Shown here: piece by piece, positions 1-7,247 of the stretch
How positions within the stretch are numbered: position 1 is the stretch's first letter
Layout of the letters: each line of letters opens with the position of its first letter
NCBI GenBank assembly: GCA_045642445.1
Contig: JAZUIX010000221.1
Location: forward strand, 1 to 12,621
Origin: Colimorpha sp045642445
Lineage (GTDB): Bacteria > Bacteroidota > Bacteroidia > Bacteroidales > P3
DNA: 12,621 bases
Direction: 5' to 3'
Position numbers and translations under genes: made by a program
The notes under the pieces: model-generated
What the model was told of the DNA's origin: nothing
Seen by the model: only the letters and a program-made list of their open reading frames with translations
Databases searched by the model: none

Positions 1-5
1 TCTGC

Positions 6-109
6 GATTTCGGGCGTTTTCCGGCATCTTGCTGTTTATCACTCGGTCACGTAGCCCGCTACGCTTCCTCGTTCTGCACAGCAATCTGCTCGAAAACCAC
101 TCCGAAATC
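6..109. repeat. Nested imperfect palindrome, REP/MITE-like
   Basis: Four pairs of arms nest around one centre near 56.5. GATTTCGG (6-13) pairs with CCGAAATC (102-109), GTTTTC (16-21) with GAAAAC (92-97), TTGCTGT (29-35) with ACAGCAA (78-84), and CGTAGC (50-55) with GCTACG (58-63). GCA (24-26) also pairs with TGC (87-89). The spacers on the two sides are almost equal, so this is one long hairpin-capable element and not chance matches. No convincing ORF crosses it. It lies beyond the glmM terminator and resembles dispersed palindromic intergenic repeats, but copy number cannot be judged from one window. It could also be a remnant of a small non-autonomous mobile element. Confidence 0.6.
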
Positions 110-142
110 CCAAGAAATCAATTTATAGAACCCACCTATAAG

Positions 143-177
143 AAAATCCGCGCCGATTGAGGACAAAGGGCGCGGAT
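143..177 (-). terminator. Intrinsic terminator of glmM
   Basis: A perfect 9-bp stem, ATCCGCGCC (146-154) and GGCGCGGAT (169-177), has a 14-nt loop. Read on the minus strand, the stem follows the glmM stop by about 20 nt and is followed by TTTTCTT. The GC-rich stem and T-rich tail fit a Rho-independent terminator, although the tail is interrupted by a C. A small extra hairpin, TATAG/CTATA (124-128 and 136-140), lies just beyond it. Confidence 0.75.
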
Positions 178-196
178 AGGGTATGGGTGAATGTGT

Positions 197-1585
197 TTAG
201 ATTTCGGCGATTACCTGCTGTGCGAGTTCGTTGGCACGGGTCTCGGTGTGGGCTTCGCTGTAGATGCGGATGATGGGTTCGGTGTTGCTCTTGCGGAGGT
301 GCACCCAGCCGTCTTCGAAGTCGATTTTCACTCCGTCGATGGTGCTCACTTGGCAGTTCTTGTCGGCGCTGTATTTGGTGGCCACTTTCTTCAGCAGAGC
401 GTCGACGTCCATGTCGGGTGTGAGGTCTTTGCGGTTTTTGCTGATGATGTAGTCGGGGTAGGTCTTGCGGAGTTCGCTCACTTTCATGCCTTTCTTGGCC
501 AGGAGGGTGAGGAAGAGGGCCACGCCTACGAGGGCGTCGCGACCGTAGTGGAGTTCGGGGTAGATGACGCCTCCGTTGCCTTCGCCGCCGATGATGGCGT
601 TGGTTTGGCGCATGAGGGTGGTGACGTTTACTTCGCCTACGGCGGAGGCCGCATACTGGCATCCGGCGTATTTGCGGGTGACGTCGCGCAGGGCGCGGGA
701 GGAGGACATGTTGGAGACGGTGTTGCCCGGGGTGTGGGCGAGGACGTAGTCGGCCACGCTGACGAGGGTGTATTCTTCGCCGAACATTTCGCCGGTTTCG
801 CACACGAGGGCGAGGCGGTCGACGTCGGGGTCGACCACGATGCCGAGGTCGCAGTGTTCGTTGGCCACGGTTTCGGCTATCTGGGTGAGGTTCTGCGGGA
901 TGGGCTCGGGGTTGTGGGCGAAATGGCCGGTGGGGTCGCAGTTGAGTTCGACCACGTTGTTCACGCCCAAGGCGCGGAGGAGTCGGGGGATGGCTATTCC
1001 GCCTGTGGAGTTGACTGCGGCGACAGCCACGCGGAAGTTGGCCTTTGCGATGGCTCCACGGTCGACCAGGGGCAGGTCGAGGACGCGCTGGATGTGGTGG
1101 TCGATGGTGTCGAAATCTTCGGTCACCTGGCCGAGGTCGTCGACTTCGGCATAGCTGTAGTCTTCGCTTTCGGCGATACGGATCACCTCGTTGCCTTCGG
1201 CTGCGTCGATGAATTCGCCACGGGCGTTGAGCAGTTTGAGGGCGTTCCAGTGCTTGGGGTTGTGCGAAGCGGTGATGATGATGCCTCCGTCGGCGTGTTT
1301 GTCGATGACGCTCATTTCGGTGGTGGGGGTGGTGCTGAGGCCTGTTTCGATAACATCGATGCCCATGCCTTGCAGGGTTCCGACCACGAGACGGTCGACC
1401 ATGGCGCCCGAGAGACGGGCATCACGTCCGACAACGAGGGTGAGACGTTTGGAGTTGTTGTTACGACGCTGTAAGAAAGTGGCGAAAGCGGTGGTGAATT
1501 TCACCACATCGATGGGACTCAGCCCTTCGCCAGGGTTGCCGCCGATGGTTCCGCGGATGCCCGAAATGGATTTGATCAGACTCAT
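197..1585 (-). CDS. glmM: Phosphoglucosamine mutase-type alpha-D-phosphohexomutase
   Basis: A 462-aa enzyme of the alpha-D-phosphohexomutase superfamily, probably converting glucosamine-6-phosphate to glucosamine-1-phosphate in the cytoplasm for UDP-GlcNAc, and so for peptidoglycan and LPS. The active-site phosphoserine loop TASHNP lies at 105-110 (Ser107). The Mg-binding loop DPDVDR is at 252-257, the sugar-specificity loop GEGNGG at 334-339, and the C-terminal phosphate-binding loop RKSNTEP at 431-437. Length is normal for the family. The chosen start (MSLIKSISGIRG) matches where family members begin; an upstream in-frame ATG would add 23 residues and run into the promoter. The gene stands alone on the minus strand with its own promoter and terminator and looks more GC-rich than its neighbours. 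GEGNGG differs from the usual bacterial GlmM GEQSGH and resembles the archaeal-type GEENGG, so phosphomannomutase or phosphoglucomutase activity is an alternative. The family is certain, the substrate less so. Confidence 0.88.
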   Translation of the reverse strand: MSLIKSISGIRGTIGGNPGEGLSPIDVVKFTTAFATFLQRRNNNSKRLTLVVGRDARLSGAMVDRLVVGTLQGMGIDVIETGLSTTPTTEMSVIDKHADGGIIITASHNPKHWNALKLLNARGEFIDAAEGNEVIRIAESEDYSYAEVDDLGQVTEDFDTIDHHIQRVLDLPLVDRGAIAKANFRVAVAAVNSTGGIAIPRLLRALGVNNVVELNCDPTGHFAHNPEPIPQNLTQIAETVANEHCDLGIVVDPDVDRLALVCETGEMFGEEYTLVSVADYVLAHTPGNTVSNMSSSRALRDVTRKYAGCQYAASAVGEVNVTTLMRQTNAIIGGEGNGGVIYPELHYGRDALVGVALFLTLLAKKGMKVSELRKTYPDYIISKNRKDLTPDMDVDALLKKVATKYSADKNCQVSTIDGVKIDFEDGWVHLRKSNTEPIIRIYSEAHTETRANELAQQVIAEI

Positions 1586-1643
1586 AATATTGTTGCAATA
1601 ATTACTCTTTTTTAATGACTGAAAATGGGTTGTTTTGCGACTG

Positions 1644-1651
1644 CAAAGATA
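1644..1651 (-). promoter_or_regulatory. Bacteroidales -7 box for glmM
   Basis: On the minus strand this reads TATCTTTG, a full match to the Bacteroidales -7 consensus TAnnTTTG. It predicts a transcript start near 1637 and a leader of about 50 nt. The -33 region is only a T-rich run with no clear TTTG, so the call rests on the -7 box and its position. Confidence 0.6.
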
Positions 1652-1702
1652 CAATATTTTTTTTGAAAAAAAGATTTTTTATGCTGACTAAAAAAAAAAT
1701 CG

Positions 1703-1710
1703 TATATTTG
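1703..1710 (+). promoter_or_regulatory. -7 box for the kinase/kdsB run
   Basis: TATATTTG matches the TAnnTTTG -7 consensus and lies about 70 nt upstream of the kinase start, divergent from the glmM promoter. Directly upstream is a run of ten A (1690-1699), which would fall in the spacer to the -33 element. No clear TTTG is present at -33; the nearest candidate is the T-run at 1675-1680. It probably drives the kinase, kdsB and perhaps genes further on. Confidence 0.55.
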
Positions 1711-1782
1711 CCATTTATAAAATAGAATAATAAAATGCCTATTCTTTTGTCGGCCAAACGAATAGGCAAAATTGGATGTATT

Positions 1783-2403
1783 ATGCATATCGCTATTGCA
1801 GGAAATATTGGATCGGGAAAGACTACGCTGTCGAAGATTTTGGCACGTCATTATGGCTATCGTCCCATCTATGAATCGACGGAAACGAATCCGTATATCA
1901 ACAGTTTTTATGAGGATATGCGCCGTTGGTCGTTCAATATCCAGATTTATTATCTGCACACCCGCACCCGCCAGCTGCTCGATATACATAAGGAGAGCAA
2001 GAACATCATCCAGGACCGCACGCTGTATGAGGATGCCTATATCTTCACGCCGAATCTGCATGCGATGGGGTTGATGAACACGCGCGATTTTGAGAACTAT
2101 CAGCACACTTTCGAGCTGGTGTCGTCGTTTTTGCAGCCGCCAGATTTGCTGATTTATCTCCGCGCCGATGTGCCTACGCTCATCCGCAACATCCAAACCC
2201 GTGGCCGAGAGTATGAGAACAGTATCCGCCTGGATTACCTCACGGGCCTCAACAAGCGCTATGAGGATTGGATTGACAAGTACAGCAAGGGCAAGCTCAT
2301 CATCGTCGACTTGAACAAGTTGGACTTTGTTGCCCGCGAGGAGGATTTGGGTGCGGTGTACAATATGGTTGACGCTGAAATTAATTCACTTTTTACAGAA
2401 TAG
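1783..2403 (+). CDS. Deoxynucleoside kinase
   Basis: A 206-aa P-loop kinase of the deoxynucleoside kinase (dGK/dAK/dCK-like) family. It phosphorylates deoxynucleosides for dNTP salvage in the cytoplasm. The P-loop GNIGSGKT is at residues 7-14, a candidate catalytic Glu is in YES (Glu31), the family's DR-S/T motif appears as DRTLYED (78-84), and an arginine-rich LID segment lies at about 135-145. The start at MHIAIAGNIGSGKT puts the P-loop at residue 7, as in homologues. An in-frame ATG at 1735 would add 16 residues that do not resemble the family. It is the first gene of the plus-strand run and lies 5 nt before kdsB. Which nucleoside it prefers cannot be told from the sequence. Confidence 0.88.
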   Translation: MHIAIAGNIGSGKTTLSKILARHYGYRPIYESTETNPYINSFYEDMRRWSFNIQIYYLHTRTRQLLDIHKESKNIIQDRTLYEDAYIFTPNLHAMGLMNTRDFENYQHTFELVSSFLQPPDLLIYLRADVPTLIRNIQTRGREYENSIRLDYLTGLNKRYEDWIDKYSKGKLIIVDLNKLDFVAREEDLGAVYNMVDAEINSLFTE

Positions 2404-2408
2404 ATAGT

Positions 2409-3167
2409 ATGAAGACACTCGCAATAATACCGGCCCGTTATGCTTCCACCCGTTTCCCGGGCAAGCCTTTGGCATTGCTTTGTGGCAAACCTGTGATACA
2501 GTGGGTGTGGGAGCGGGTGAACGCCATGCCCGACTTGGGCGGAGCTGTGGTGGCCACCGATGATGAGCGCATTGTGAAGGCGGTGCTGGATTTTGGCGGT
2601 AGAGCCATGATGACCAGCAACGAGCACAGGAGTGGCACGGATCGTTGTGGCGAGGTGTTGCGCAAGCTTGAGGCTGAAGGGGAGCACTTTGACGTGGTCA
2701 TCAATGTGCAGGGCGATGAGCCTTTTACCCGTCCCGGCCAGTTGCGGAGTTTGGTGTCGTGTTTTGACGACGAGGCTACGCAGATTGCTACGCTGCGAAC
2801 CCCCATCTGTGGAAACGAGGAGCTGTTCTCGCCCAATAATGTGAAGGTGATTTGTAATGCGCAGGGTAGGGCCGTGTATTTCAGCCGCCAGCCGTTGCCT
2901 TATCTGCGGGGCACCAATCCCGAGCAATGGCTCTCGGTACAGCCCTATTACAAGCATGTGGGCATCTATGCCTTCCGTGCGGAGATATTGAAAGAGGTGG
3001 TGATGTTGGAACAGTCGCCGCTGGAACGGAGCGAGTCGTTGGAGCAGTTGAGATGGCTGGAAAACGGTTATACCATCAGGGTGTGCGACACCGATGCTGC
3101 CAATATCGGCATCGATACCCCGGAAGACCTAAAGATGGCAGAATTGCAAATACAAAATGCAGATTGA
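2409..3167 (+). CDS. kdsB: 3-deoxy-manno-octulosonate cytidylyltransferase (CMP-KDO synthetase)
   Basis: A 252-aa cytoplasmic enzyme that joins CTP and KDO to give CMP-KDO, the activated sugar for the LPS inner core. Family motifs occur in order: PARYASTRFPGKPL (8-21) for CTP binding, ATDD (49-52), the GTDR region (76-79), NVQGDEPF (99-106) with the metal-binding Asp, KHVGIYAFR (182-190), ESLEQLRWLENG (209-220) and IDTPEDL (235-241). Length is typical and nothing is missing. The ATG lies 5 nt after the kinase stop, so the two are probably cotranscribed. Presence of KdsB implies an organism that makes LPS. Confidence 0.95.
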   Translation: MKTLAIIPARYASTRFPGKPLALLCGKPVIQWVWERVNAMPDLGGAVVATDDERIVKAVLDFGGRAMMTSNEHRSGTDRCGEVLRKLEAEGEHFDVVINVQGDEPFTRPGQLRSLVSCFDDEATQIATLRTPICGNEELFSPNNVKVICNAQGRAVYFSRQPLPYLRGTNPEQWLSVQPYYKHVGIYAFRAEILKEVVMLEQSPLERSESLEQLRWLENGYTIRVCDTDAANIGIDTPEDLKMAELQIQNAD

Positions 3168-3197
3168 TAATAAGTAAACGAAAATAATATATAAAAT

Positions 3198-5069
3198 ATG
3201 AACATAACAGATCTTATCGTAGAATTCATTCAGCAAGGCAATGTGGTCGAGTTTCCAGGAATGGGAACCTTGACGGGTAGCAATGTGAGCGCATATCATG
3301 ATGCTGCCACGGGCACATACTATCCCGCCCGACGTTCGGTGGTGTTGAACGACAGTCAGGCGGGTAACAAAGCCATTATTCGCCGTATTGCCGAGAAGGA
3401 ATGCGTCACGAACGAAATTGCTGAGCAGGTTTGGAATAACTATATGGCCGCACTCAACGACAAACTGGAACGCAATCCGGCAGGTCACGAATTTGTGGGG
3501 TTGGGAACGATGTGTCGCGAGGGTGGCAAGGTTGTTTTTAAGGCTGTTGAAGGCTTGGATTTGGATGCAGGCAAGAAACACGAAGAGCCGATTGAGCATG
3601 TGGCCACCTATACGCCCAAAACGGTTGTTGACCCCTTTGCTTCGTTCGACAAGCCCAAGGCTCCTGCAAAAGAAGAAAAGCCTGTTGAGGAGGTAAAACC
3701 TGTGGAAGAGGTGAAACCTGTTGAGGTTGAAAAGCCGGTAGAAGAGGCCAAACCTATCGAGGTTGTGAAGCCTAAGGTTGTAGAGCCCGTTGTGGAAGAG
3801 GTGGCAAAGCCCGTGGAAGAATCGGCTTCGAAAGCCGAGGTGGTCATAGAGACCGTTGCCGCAGCAGCCACTGCTGCAGCAGCCACAGCTGCCATTTCTT
3901 CGAATGCGGAATTGCAGGAACTTAAGAAACAGCTCGACAGTATGCCTTCGTCTCCTATGGACGAGAAAGCTCGTCGCCGTGCTGAAAAGGAGGCCGCTAA
4001 AGCTGCCAAGGAGGCAGAAAAGGCAGCCAAAGAGGCCGAGCGTCAGGCTGCTAAAGAGGCTGAGCGTGTAGCCAAGGAGTCGGAGAAGGCCGCCAAAGAG
4101 GCAGAAAAAGCTGCCAAGAAGGCTGTAAAGGAATCGAAGAAGGTTGAAAAACTTGCCGTGGTTGAATCTCCTAAGAAAAATGAAACACAAGATCAGCAGG
4201 AGAAAAAACGCCATCCCTGGATTTGGATTCTCATCATTCTGCTTCTTTTGCTGCTGGCAGGTGCTGCCTATTATTATTTCACCAAAATGAAGCCTGAAGC
4301 CGAGAAACCTGCTGTGAGTACCGAGAAGGTTGATTTGGCTCATTATAGTGTGCTCTCTCGTGATTTGGCAGGATTGTCCTACGATGAGTCGGACATCTTG
4401 GCAAGCCGTGCAAGAGTGAATGATTTCATGTCTGGCTATATTCGCGAGTATCTCACGGCTCGTCATTATGCCAATGCTCAGGCCGTGGTGATGGAACGTA
4501 TTGACGAATATTCTGATATGCGTCTCCGCGAATTGATGACCGACAATCAGTATGCTGTTCAGCGTTTCTTCCCCTTCACCGACAATTATCGCGACTATTG
4601 CTATGAAGAGTTGCAGAAGGTGGGTGGATATGTGTCTCAGTGCCGCGTTCAGGGCGAACTTATGGATACCGAACGTTTGGATGACTTCCTGGATGCTTTG
4701 ATTAGCGAATTGGGACTCCATCCCGATGGCAATATGGGTGTTGCTACAGGTGTTGCTAACGCTAATGCGGCTACAGCAAAGGCCAAGGCAGATGAACCAT
4801 ACGTCGAAGTGGTGCCCGAGGCTCCCACCTTCAAGGCCAGCAAACAAGGCTTTGATATCATCGCTGGATTCTGCACTCAGAAGAGCAAGGCCGACAAAAT
4901 GGCCAACCACCTGAAGAGTTTGGGTTGCGACGCCTACGTCATCAACCGTAGCAGCCTCTATTACGTCAGTATGGGTTCGGCTCCCACTCGCACGGCTGCC
5001 GAATCGCTGTACAACCATATCAAGAGTTGGTATAAGGGCGATATTGCCATTAAAAACTGGAATGAGTAG
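3198..5069 (+). CDS. HU-domain (CCDC81-type) / transmembrane / SPOR protein
   Basis: A 623-aa protein with a modular build. Residues 1 to about 118 match the CCDC81-like HU region of Bacteroidota (FPGMGTL, later GLGTM), a divergent relative of HU/IHF DNA-binding proteins. Residues about 157-208 are a KPVEE-type proline/charged repeat, 220-233 an alanine/threonine run, and 255-318 a long AKEAEKAA-type charged helix or coiled coil. A single membrane span lies at about 340-361 after the basic EKKRH, so by the positive-inside rule the N-terminus is cytoplasmic. Residues about 551-620 form a SPOR domain, which in other proteins binds denuded glycan strands of septal peptidoglycan. The HU part would face the nucleoid and the SPOR part the wall. 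It lies 30 nt after kdsB with no terminator or clear promoter between. DNA binding is not proven: HU relatives of this clade may have changed role. Confidence 0.85.
   Translation: MNITDLIVEFIQQGNVVEFPGMGTLTGSNVSAYHDAATGTYYPARRSVVLNDSQAGNKAIIRRIAEKECVTNEIAEQVWNNYMAALNDKLERNPAGHEFVGLGTMCREGGKVVFKAVEGLDLDAGKKHEEPIEHVATYTPKTVVDPFASFDKPKAPAKEEKPVEEVKPVEEVKPVEVEKPVEEAKPIEVVKPKVVEPVVEEVAKPVEESASKAEVVIETVAAAATAAAATAAISSNAELQELKKQLDSMPSSPMDEKARRRAEKEAAKAAKEAEKAAKEAERQAAKEAERVAKESEKAAKEAEKAAKKAVKESKKVEKLAVVESPKKNETQDQQEKKRHPWIWILIILLLLLLAGAAYYYFTKMKPEAEKPAVSTEKVDLAHYSVLSRDLAGLSYDESDILASRARVNDFMSGYIREYLTARHYANAQAVVMERIDEYSDMRLRELMTDNQYAVQRFFPFTDNYRDYCYEELQKVGGYVSQCRVQGELMDTERLDDFLDALISELGLHPDGNMGVATGVANANAATAKAKADEPYVEVVPEAPTFKASKQGFDIIAGFCTQKSKADKMANHLKSLGCDAYVINRSSLYYVSMGSAPTRTAAESLYNHIKSWYKGDIAIKNWNE
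3678..3821 (+). repeat. KPVEE-coding degenerate tandem repeat
   Basis: This part of the HU-SPOR gene codes for a chain of KPVEEVKPVEE-like units (residues about 161-208) with imperfect DNA repetition. It gives an extended, charged linker between the HU domains and the helix before the membrane. Such tracts can change length by slippage. Confidence 0.7.
3981..4139 (+). repeat. AKEAEKAA-coding degenerate repeat
   Basis: Codons for residues about 262-314 of the HU-SPOR protein repeat a roughly 11-residue pattern of Ala, Lys and Glu. It predicts a long charged single helix or coiled coil just before the membrane span, and may act as a spacer across the cytoplasm. Confidence 0.65.
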
Positions 5070-5107
5070 GGTAATAGCTGAGAGATAAGAATTTGTCATT
5101 ATAAGAT

Positions 5108-5794
5108 ATGGGTCATCATAAGTTACAGCGTTTTGCAGAGAATCTGACGTTTCCGAACCTGTTCCAGGTGTCGTTCCAAATGTTGCAGGAGGGAGGCTTT
5201 GAATTGAGAGGCAAGTGGAATGAGTATTTCGGCAATGACAACCCTATTACGTTGGAATTGGGTTGCGGTAAAGGCGATTATACCATTGCATTGGCTCGCA
5301 GGCATCCTGACCGCAATTATATCGGTGTCGATATCAAGGGGGCTCGTTTGTGGCGTGGAGCCAAGACCAGCAACGAGGAGCAGATGCACAATGTGGCGTT
5401 TATCCGTACCCGTATCGAACTTATCGAACAGTTCTTTGCTCCCGACGAGGTGGCTGAGATTTGGGTCACTTTTCCCGATCCCCAACCCAAGAAGGAGTTC
5501 AAACGTCTGACATGTGAAAGGTTCTTGTCTCGCTATAAGTCGTTTTTGAAGTCGGGAGGCCCGGTACATTTGAAAACGGACTCGTTGGAACTGCATGAAT
5601 ATACGCGCGATGAAGTTGTCGCTCCTGCGGGATACCGCGTAGAATATGCCACTACCGACTTGTATGCCACACCAGCCGACAGTCGTCCCGATATCCCCTG
5701 TCTTCAAGAGGCTCAGATGACGCAGACTTTCTACGAGAAAATGTTTCTTGCCGAAGGAAAACCTATCACATACATCAAATTCTACATAATATAG
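5108..5794 (+). CDS. trmB: tRNA (guanine-N7-)-methyltransferase
   Basis: A 228-aa SAM-dependent enzyme that makes m7G at position 46 in the variable loop of tRNAs. The SAM-binding motif ELGCGKG is at 50-56, GVDIKG (73-78) carries the acidic residue for the SAM ribose, and the signature TFPDPQPKKEFKRL is at 121-134, with catalytic Asp124 by family analogy. Length and motif order are normal. It lies 38 nt after the HU-SPOR gene. The next two genes also act in translation. Confidence 0.93.
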   Translation: MGHHKLQRFAENLTFPNLFQVSFQMLQEGGFELRGKWNEYFGNDNPITLELGCGKGDYTIALARRHPDRNYIGVDIKGARLWRGAKTSNEEQMHNVAFIRTRIELIEQFFAPDEVAEIWVTFPDPQPKKEFKRLTCERFLSRYKSFLKSGGPVHLKTDSLELHEYTRDEVVAPAGYRVEYATTDLYATPADSRPDIPCLQEAQMTQTFYEKMFLAEGKPITYIKFYII

Positions 5795-5838
5795 GAAACA
5801 ATTAATTTATAGTATTAATATATTAAATATCATTTTTT

Positions 5839-6579
5839 ATGTCAGGACACAATAAATGGTCAAAGATTAAGAGAGCCAAAGGTGCAGCCGATGCAAAGCG
5901 CTCCAAACAGTATTCGAAAATTTTGAAAGAGGTGGCCGTCGCCGTTCGCGAAGGCGGTCCTGATCCCGACAGCAACCCTCGTTTGCGTTTGCTTGTGCAG
6001 AATGCTCGTGGATGCAATATGCCTAAGGACACTTTGATGCGTGCCATTTCCAAGGCCAGTGACAAGGATGCAGCCGTATTGCAGGAAATCACTTTCGAGT
6101 GCCATGTGAGTCACGGTATTGCCCTCTTCATTGAGTGCCTCTCCGACAATAATATGCGCACCGTTGCCAATGTCCGTTCTATCATGAACAAGAATGGTGG
6201 CACCATGGAAACCAACGGCAGCCTCGGCTTTTTGTTCGACCGTAAGGGCGTATTTCTGGTTCCTCGCAAACCCGAGATGGATGTTGAAGAATTGGAGATG
6301 AACCTCATCGATGGCGGCTTGGAAGAGATGGAAGTTGATGACGAGTATCTGACCCTCTACACCGCTTACGAGGACTTTGGCAACATGGTGAAGACTCTCG
6401 AAGAAATGGGCATCGAGTGCGAGAGCGCAGAGCTTCAGCGTATCCCCAACACCACTCGTGAGATGGATCCTGAGACCATCCGCAAGGTTATGAAAATTAT
6501 CAGCTTGCTGGAAGAAGATGACGATGTCACCAACGTCTTCCACGACATGGAAATTCCCGACGATTTCGAGGAAGAATAA
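5839..6579 (+). CDS. yebC: YebC/PmpR (TACO1) family protein
   Basis: A 246-aa cytoplasmic protein with the family's N-terminal hallmark GHNKWSKIKR (3-12), then KGAADAKR and NPRLRLLVQNARGCNMPKD. A second core motif, ALFIECLSDNNMRT, lies at about 95-108. The C-terminus is strongly acidic. The family was long annotated as transcription regulators; recent work assigns members to easing ribosome stalling at proline stretches, like mitochondrial TACO1. Its stop codon shares one base with the rsmI start (TAATG), which suggests translational coupling. A 12-bp AT palindrome (TTAATATATTAA, 5815-5826) lies in the 44-nt gap before it; no clear promoter is seen there. Confidence 0.93.
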   Translation: MSGHNKWSKIKRAKGAADAKRSKQYSKILKEVAVAVREGGPDPDSNPRLRLLVQNARGCNMPKDTLMRAISKASDKDAAVLQEITFECHVSHGIALFIECLSDNNMRTVANVRSIMNKNGGTMETNGSLGFLFDRKGVFLVPRKPEMDVEELEMNLIDGGLEEMEVDDEYLTLYTAYEDFGNMVKTLEEMGIECESAELQRIPNTTREMDPETIRKVMKIISLLEEDDDVTNVFHDMEIPDDFEEE

Positions 6580-7247
6580 TGAAACTGTTTTTAGTGCCAA
6601 CTCCTGTGGGCAACCTCGGCGATATGACTTTTCGTGCCGTCGAGGTGCTCAAAGGAGTTGATCTTATCTTGGCAGAGGATACGCGGACTTCACGAGTGGT
6701 GATGCAACATTATGATATTGCCACTCCGTTACAGCCATATCATATTTTCAACGAACATCAAACATTGCAGTCGGTTGTTGATCGTTTGTTGAGTGGTATG
6801 GACATAGCGCTTGTTACTGATGCGGGTACACCTGGAATCAGCGACCCCGGCTTTTTGCTTGTGCGAGAGGCTGTGAAGAACAATATCCCTGTTGAGACAC
6901 TCCCGGGTGCCACAGCGTTTGTGCCGGCTTTGGTCGATAGTGGGTTGCCGTGCGACCGTTTTGTCTTTCTCGGCTTTCTGCCGCACAAAAAAGGACGACA
7001 AACGGCTATTCGAAATCTATCCGAAGAGGAACGCACCATGATTATCTACGAGTCGCCATTTCGCTTGGTAAAGCTGTTGGAAGAATTGATAGAGGTACTG
7101 GGAGAGGAGCGGAAAGTGAGTGTGTCTCGAGAAATCAGCAAACTTCATGCAGAAACAGCAAGAGGGACGTTGGCCGAAGTTCTCGCTCATTTTCAATCCA
7201 AAGAGGTCAAAGGTGAAATTGTTGTTGTTTTAGAAGGATGCCAATAG
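6579..7247 (+). CDS. rsmI: 16S rRNA (cytidine1402-2'-O)-methyltransferase
   Basis: A 222-aa tetrapyrrole-methylase-fold enzyme that 2'-O-methylates C1402 in the decoding centre of 16S rRNA. Motifs seen are PTPVGNLGD (8-16), AEDTRTS (32-38), TDAGTPGISDPG (80-91), LPGATA (108-113), GFLPHKKGR (132-140) and YESPFR (157-162). It lacks the C-terminal extension of the about 286-aa E. coli enzyme, which seems usual for short forms in this phylum. Its ATG overlaps the yebC stop by one base, and its last 10 bases overlap mgtC. Confidence 0.93.
   Translation: MKLFLVPTPVGNLGDMTFRAVEVLKGVDLILAEDTRTSRVVMQHYDIATPLQPYHIFNEHQTLQSVVDRLLSGMDIALVTDAGTPGISDPGFLLVREAVKNNIPVETLPGATAFVPALVDSGLPCDRFVFLGFLPHKKGRQTAIRNLSEEERTMIIYESPFRLVKLLEELIEVLGEERKVSVSREISKLHAETARGTLAEVLAHFQSKEVKGEIVVVLEGCQ

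Noticed and set aside
191..1474. Plus-strand open frame of 427 codons opposite glmM
   Set aside because: It is antisense to a full, motif-bearing glmM; its Gly/Val/Asp-rich composition is what the complement of GC-rich coding DNA gives, and it has no recognisable domain.
1735..1782. Longer N-terminus for the deoxynucleoside kinase
   Set aside because: The added 16 residues do not resemble the family, whose members begin a few residues before the P-loop, as from the ATG at 1783.
3129..5099. Minus-strand open frame of 656 codons
   Set aside because: Antisense of the HU-SPOR gene. Its odd Leu/Phe/Gly-rich stretches are the complement of the Ala/Lys/Glu repeat tract; the plus-strand frame has HU, membrane and SPOR parts in order.
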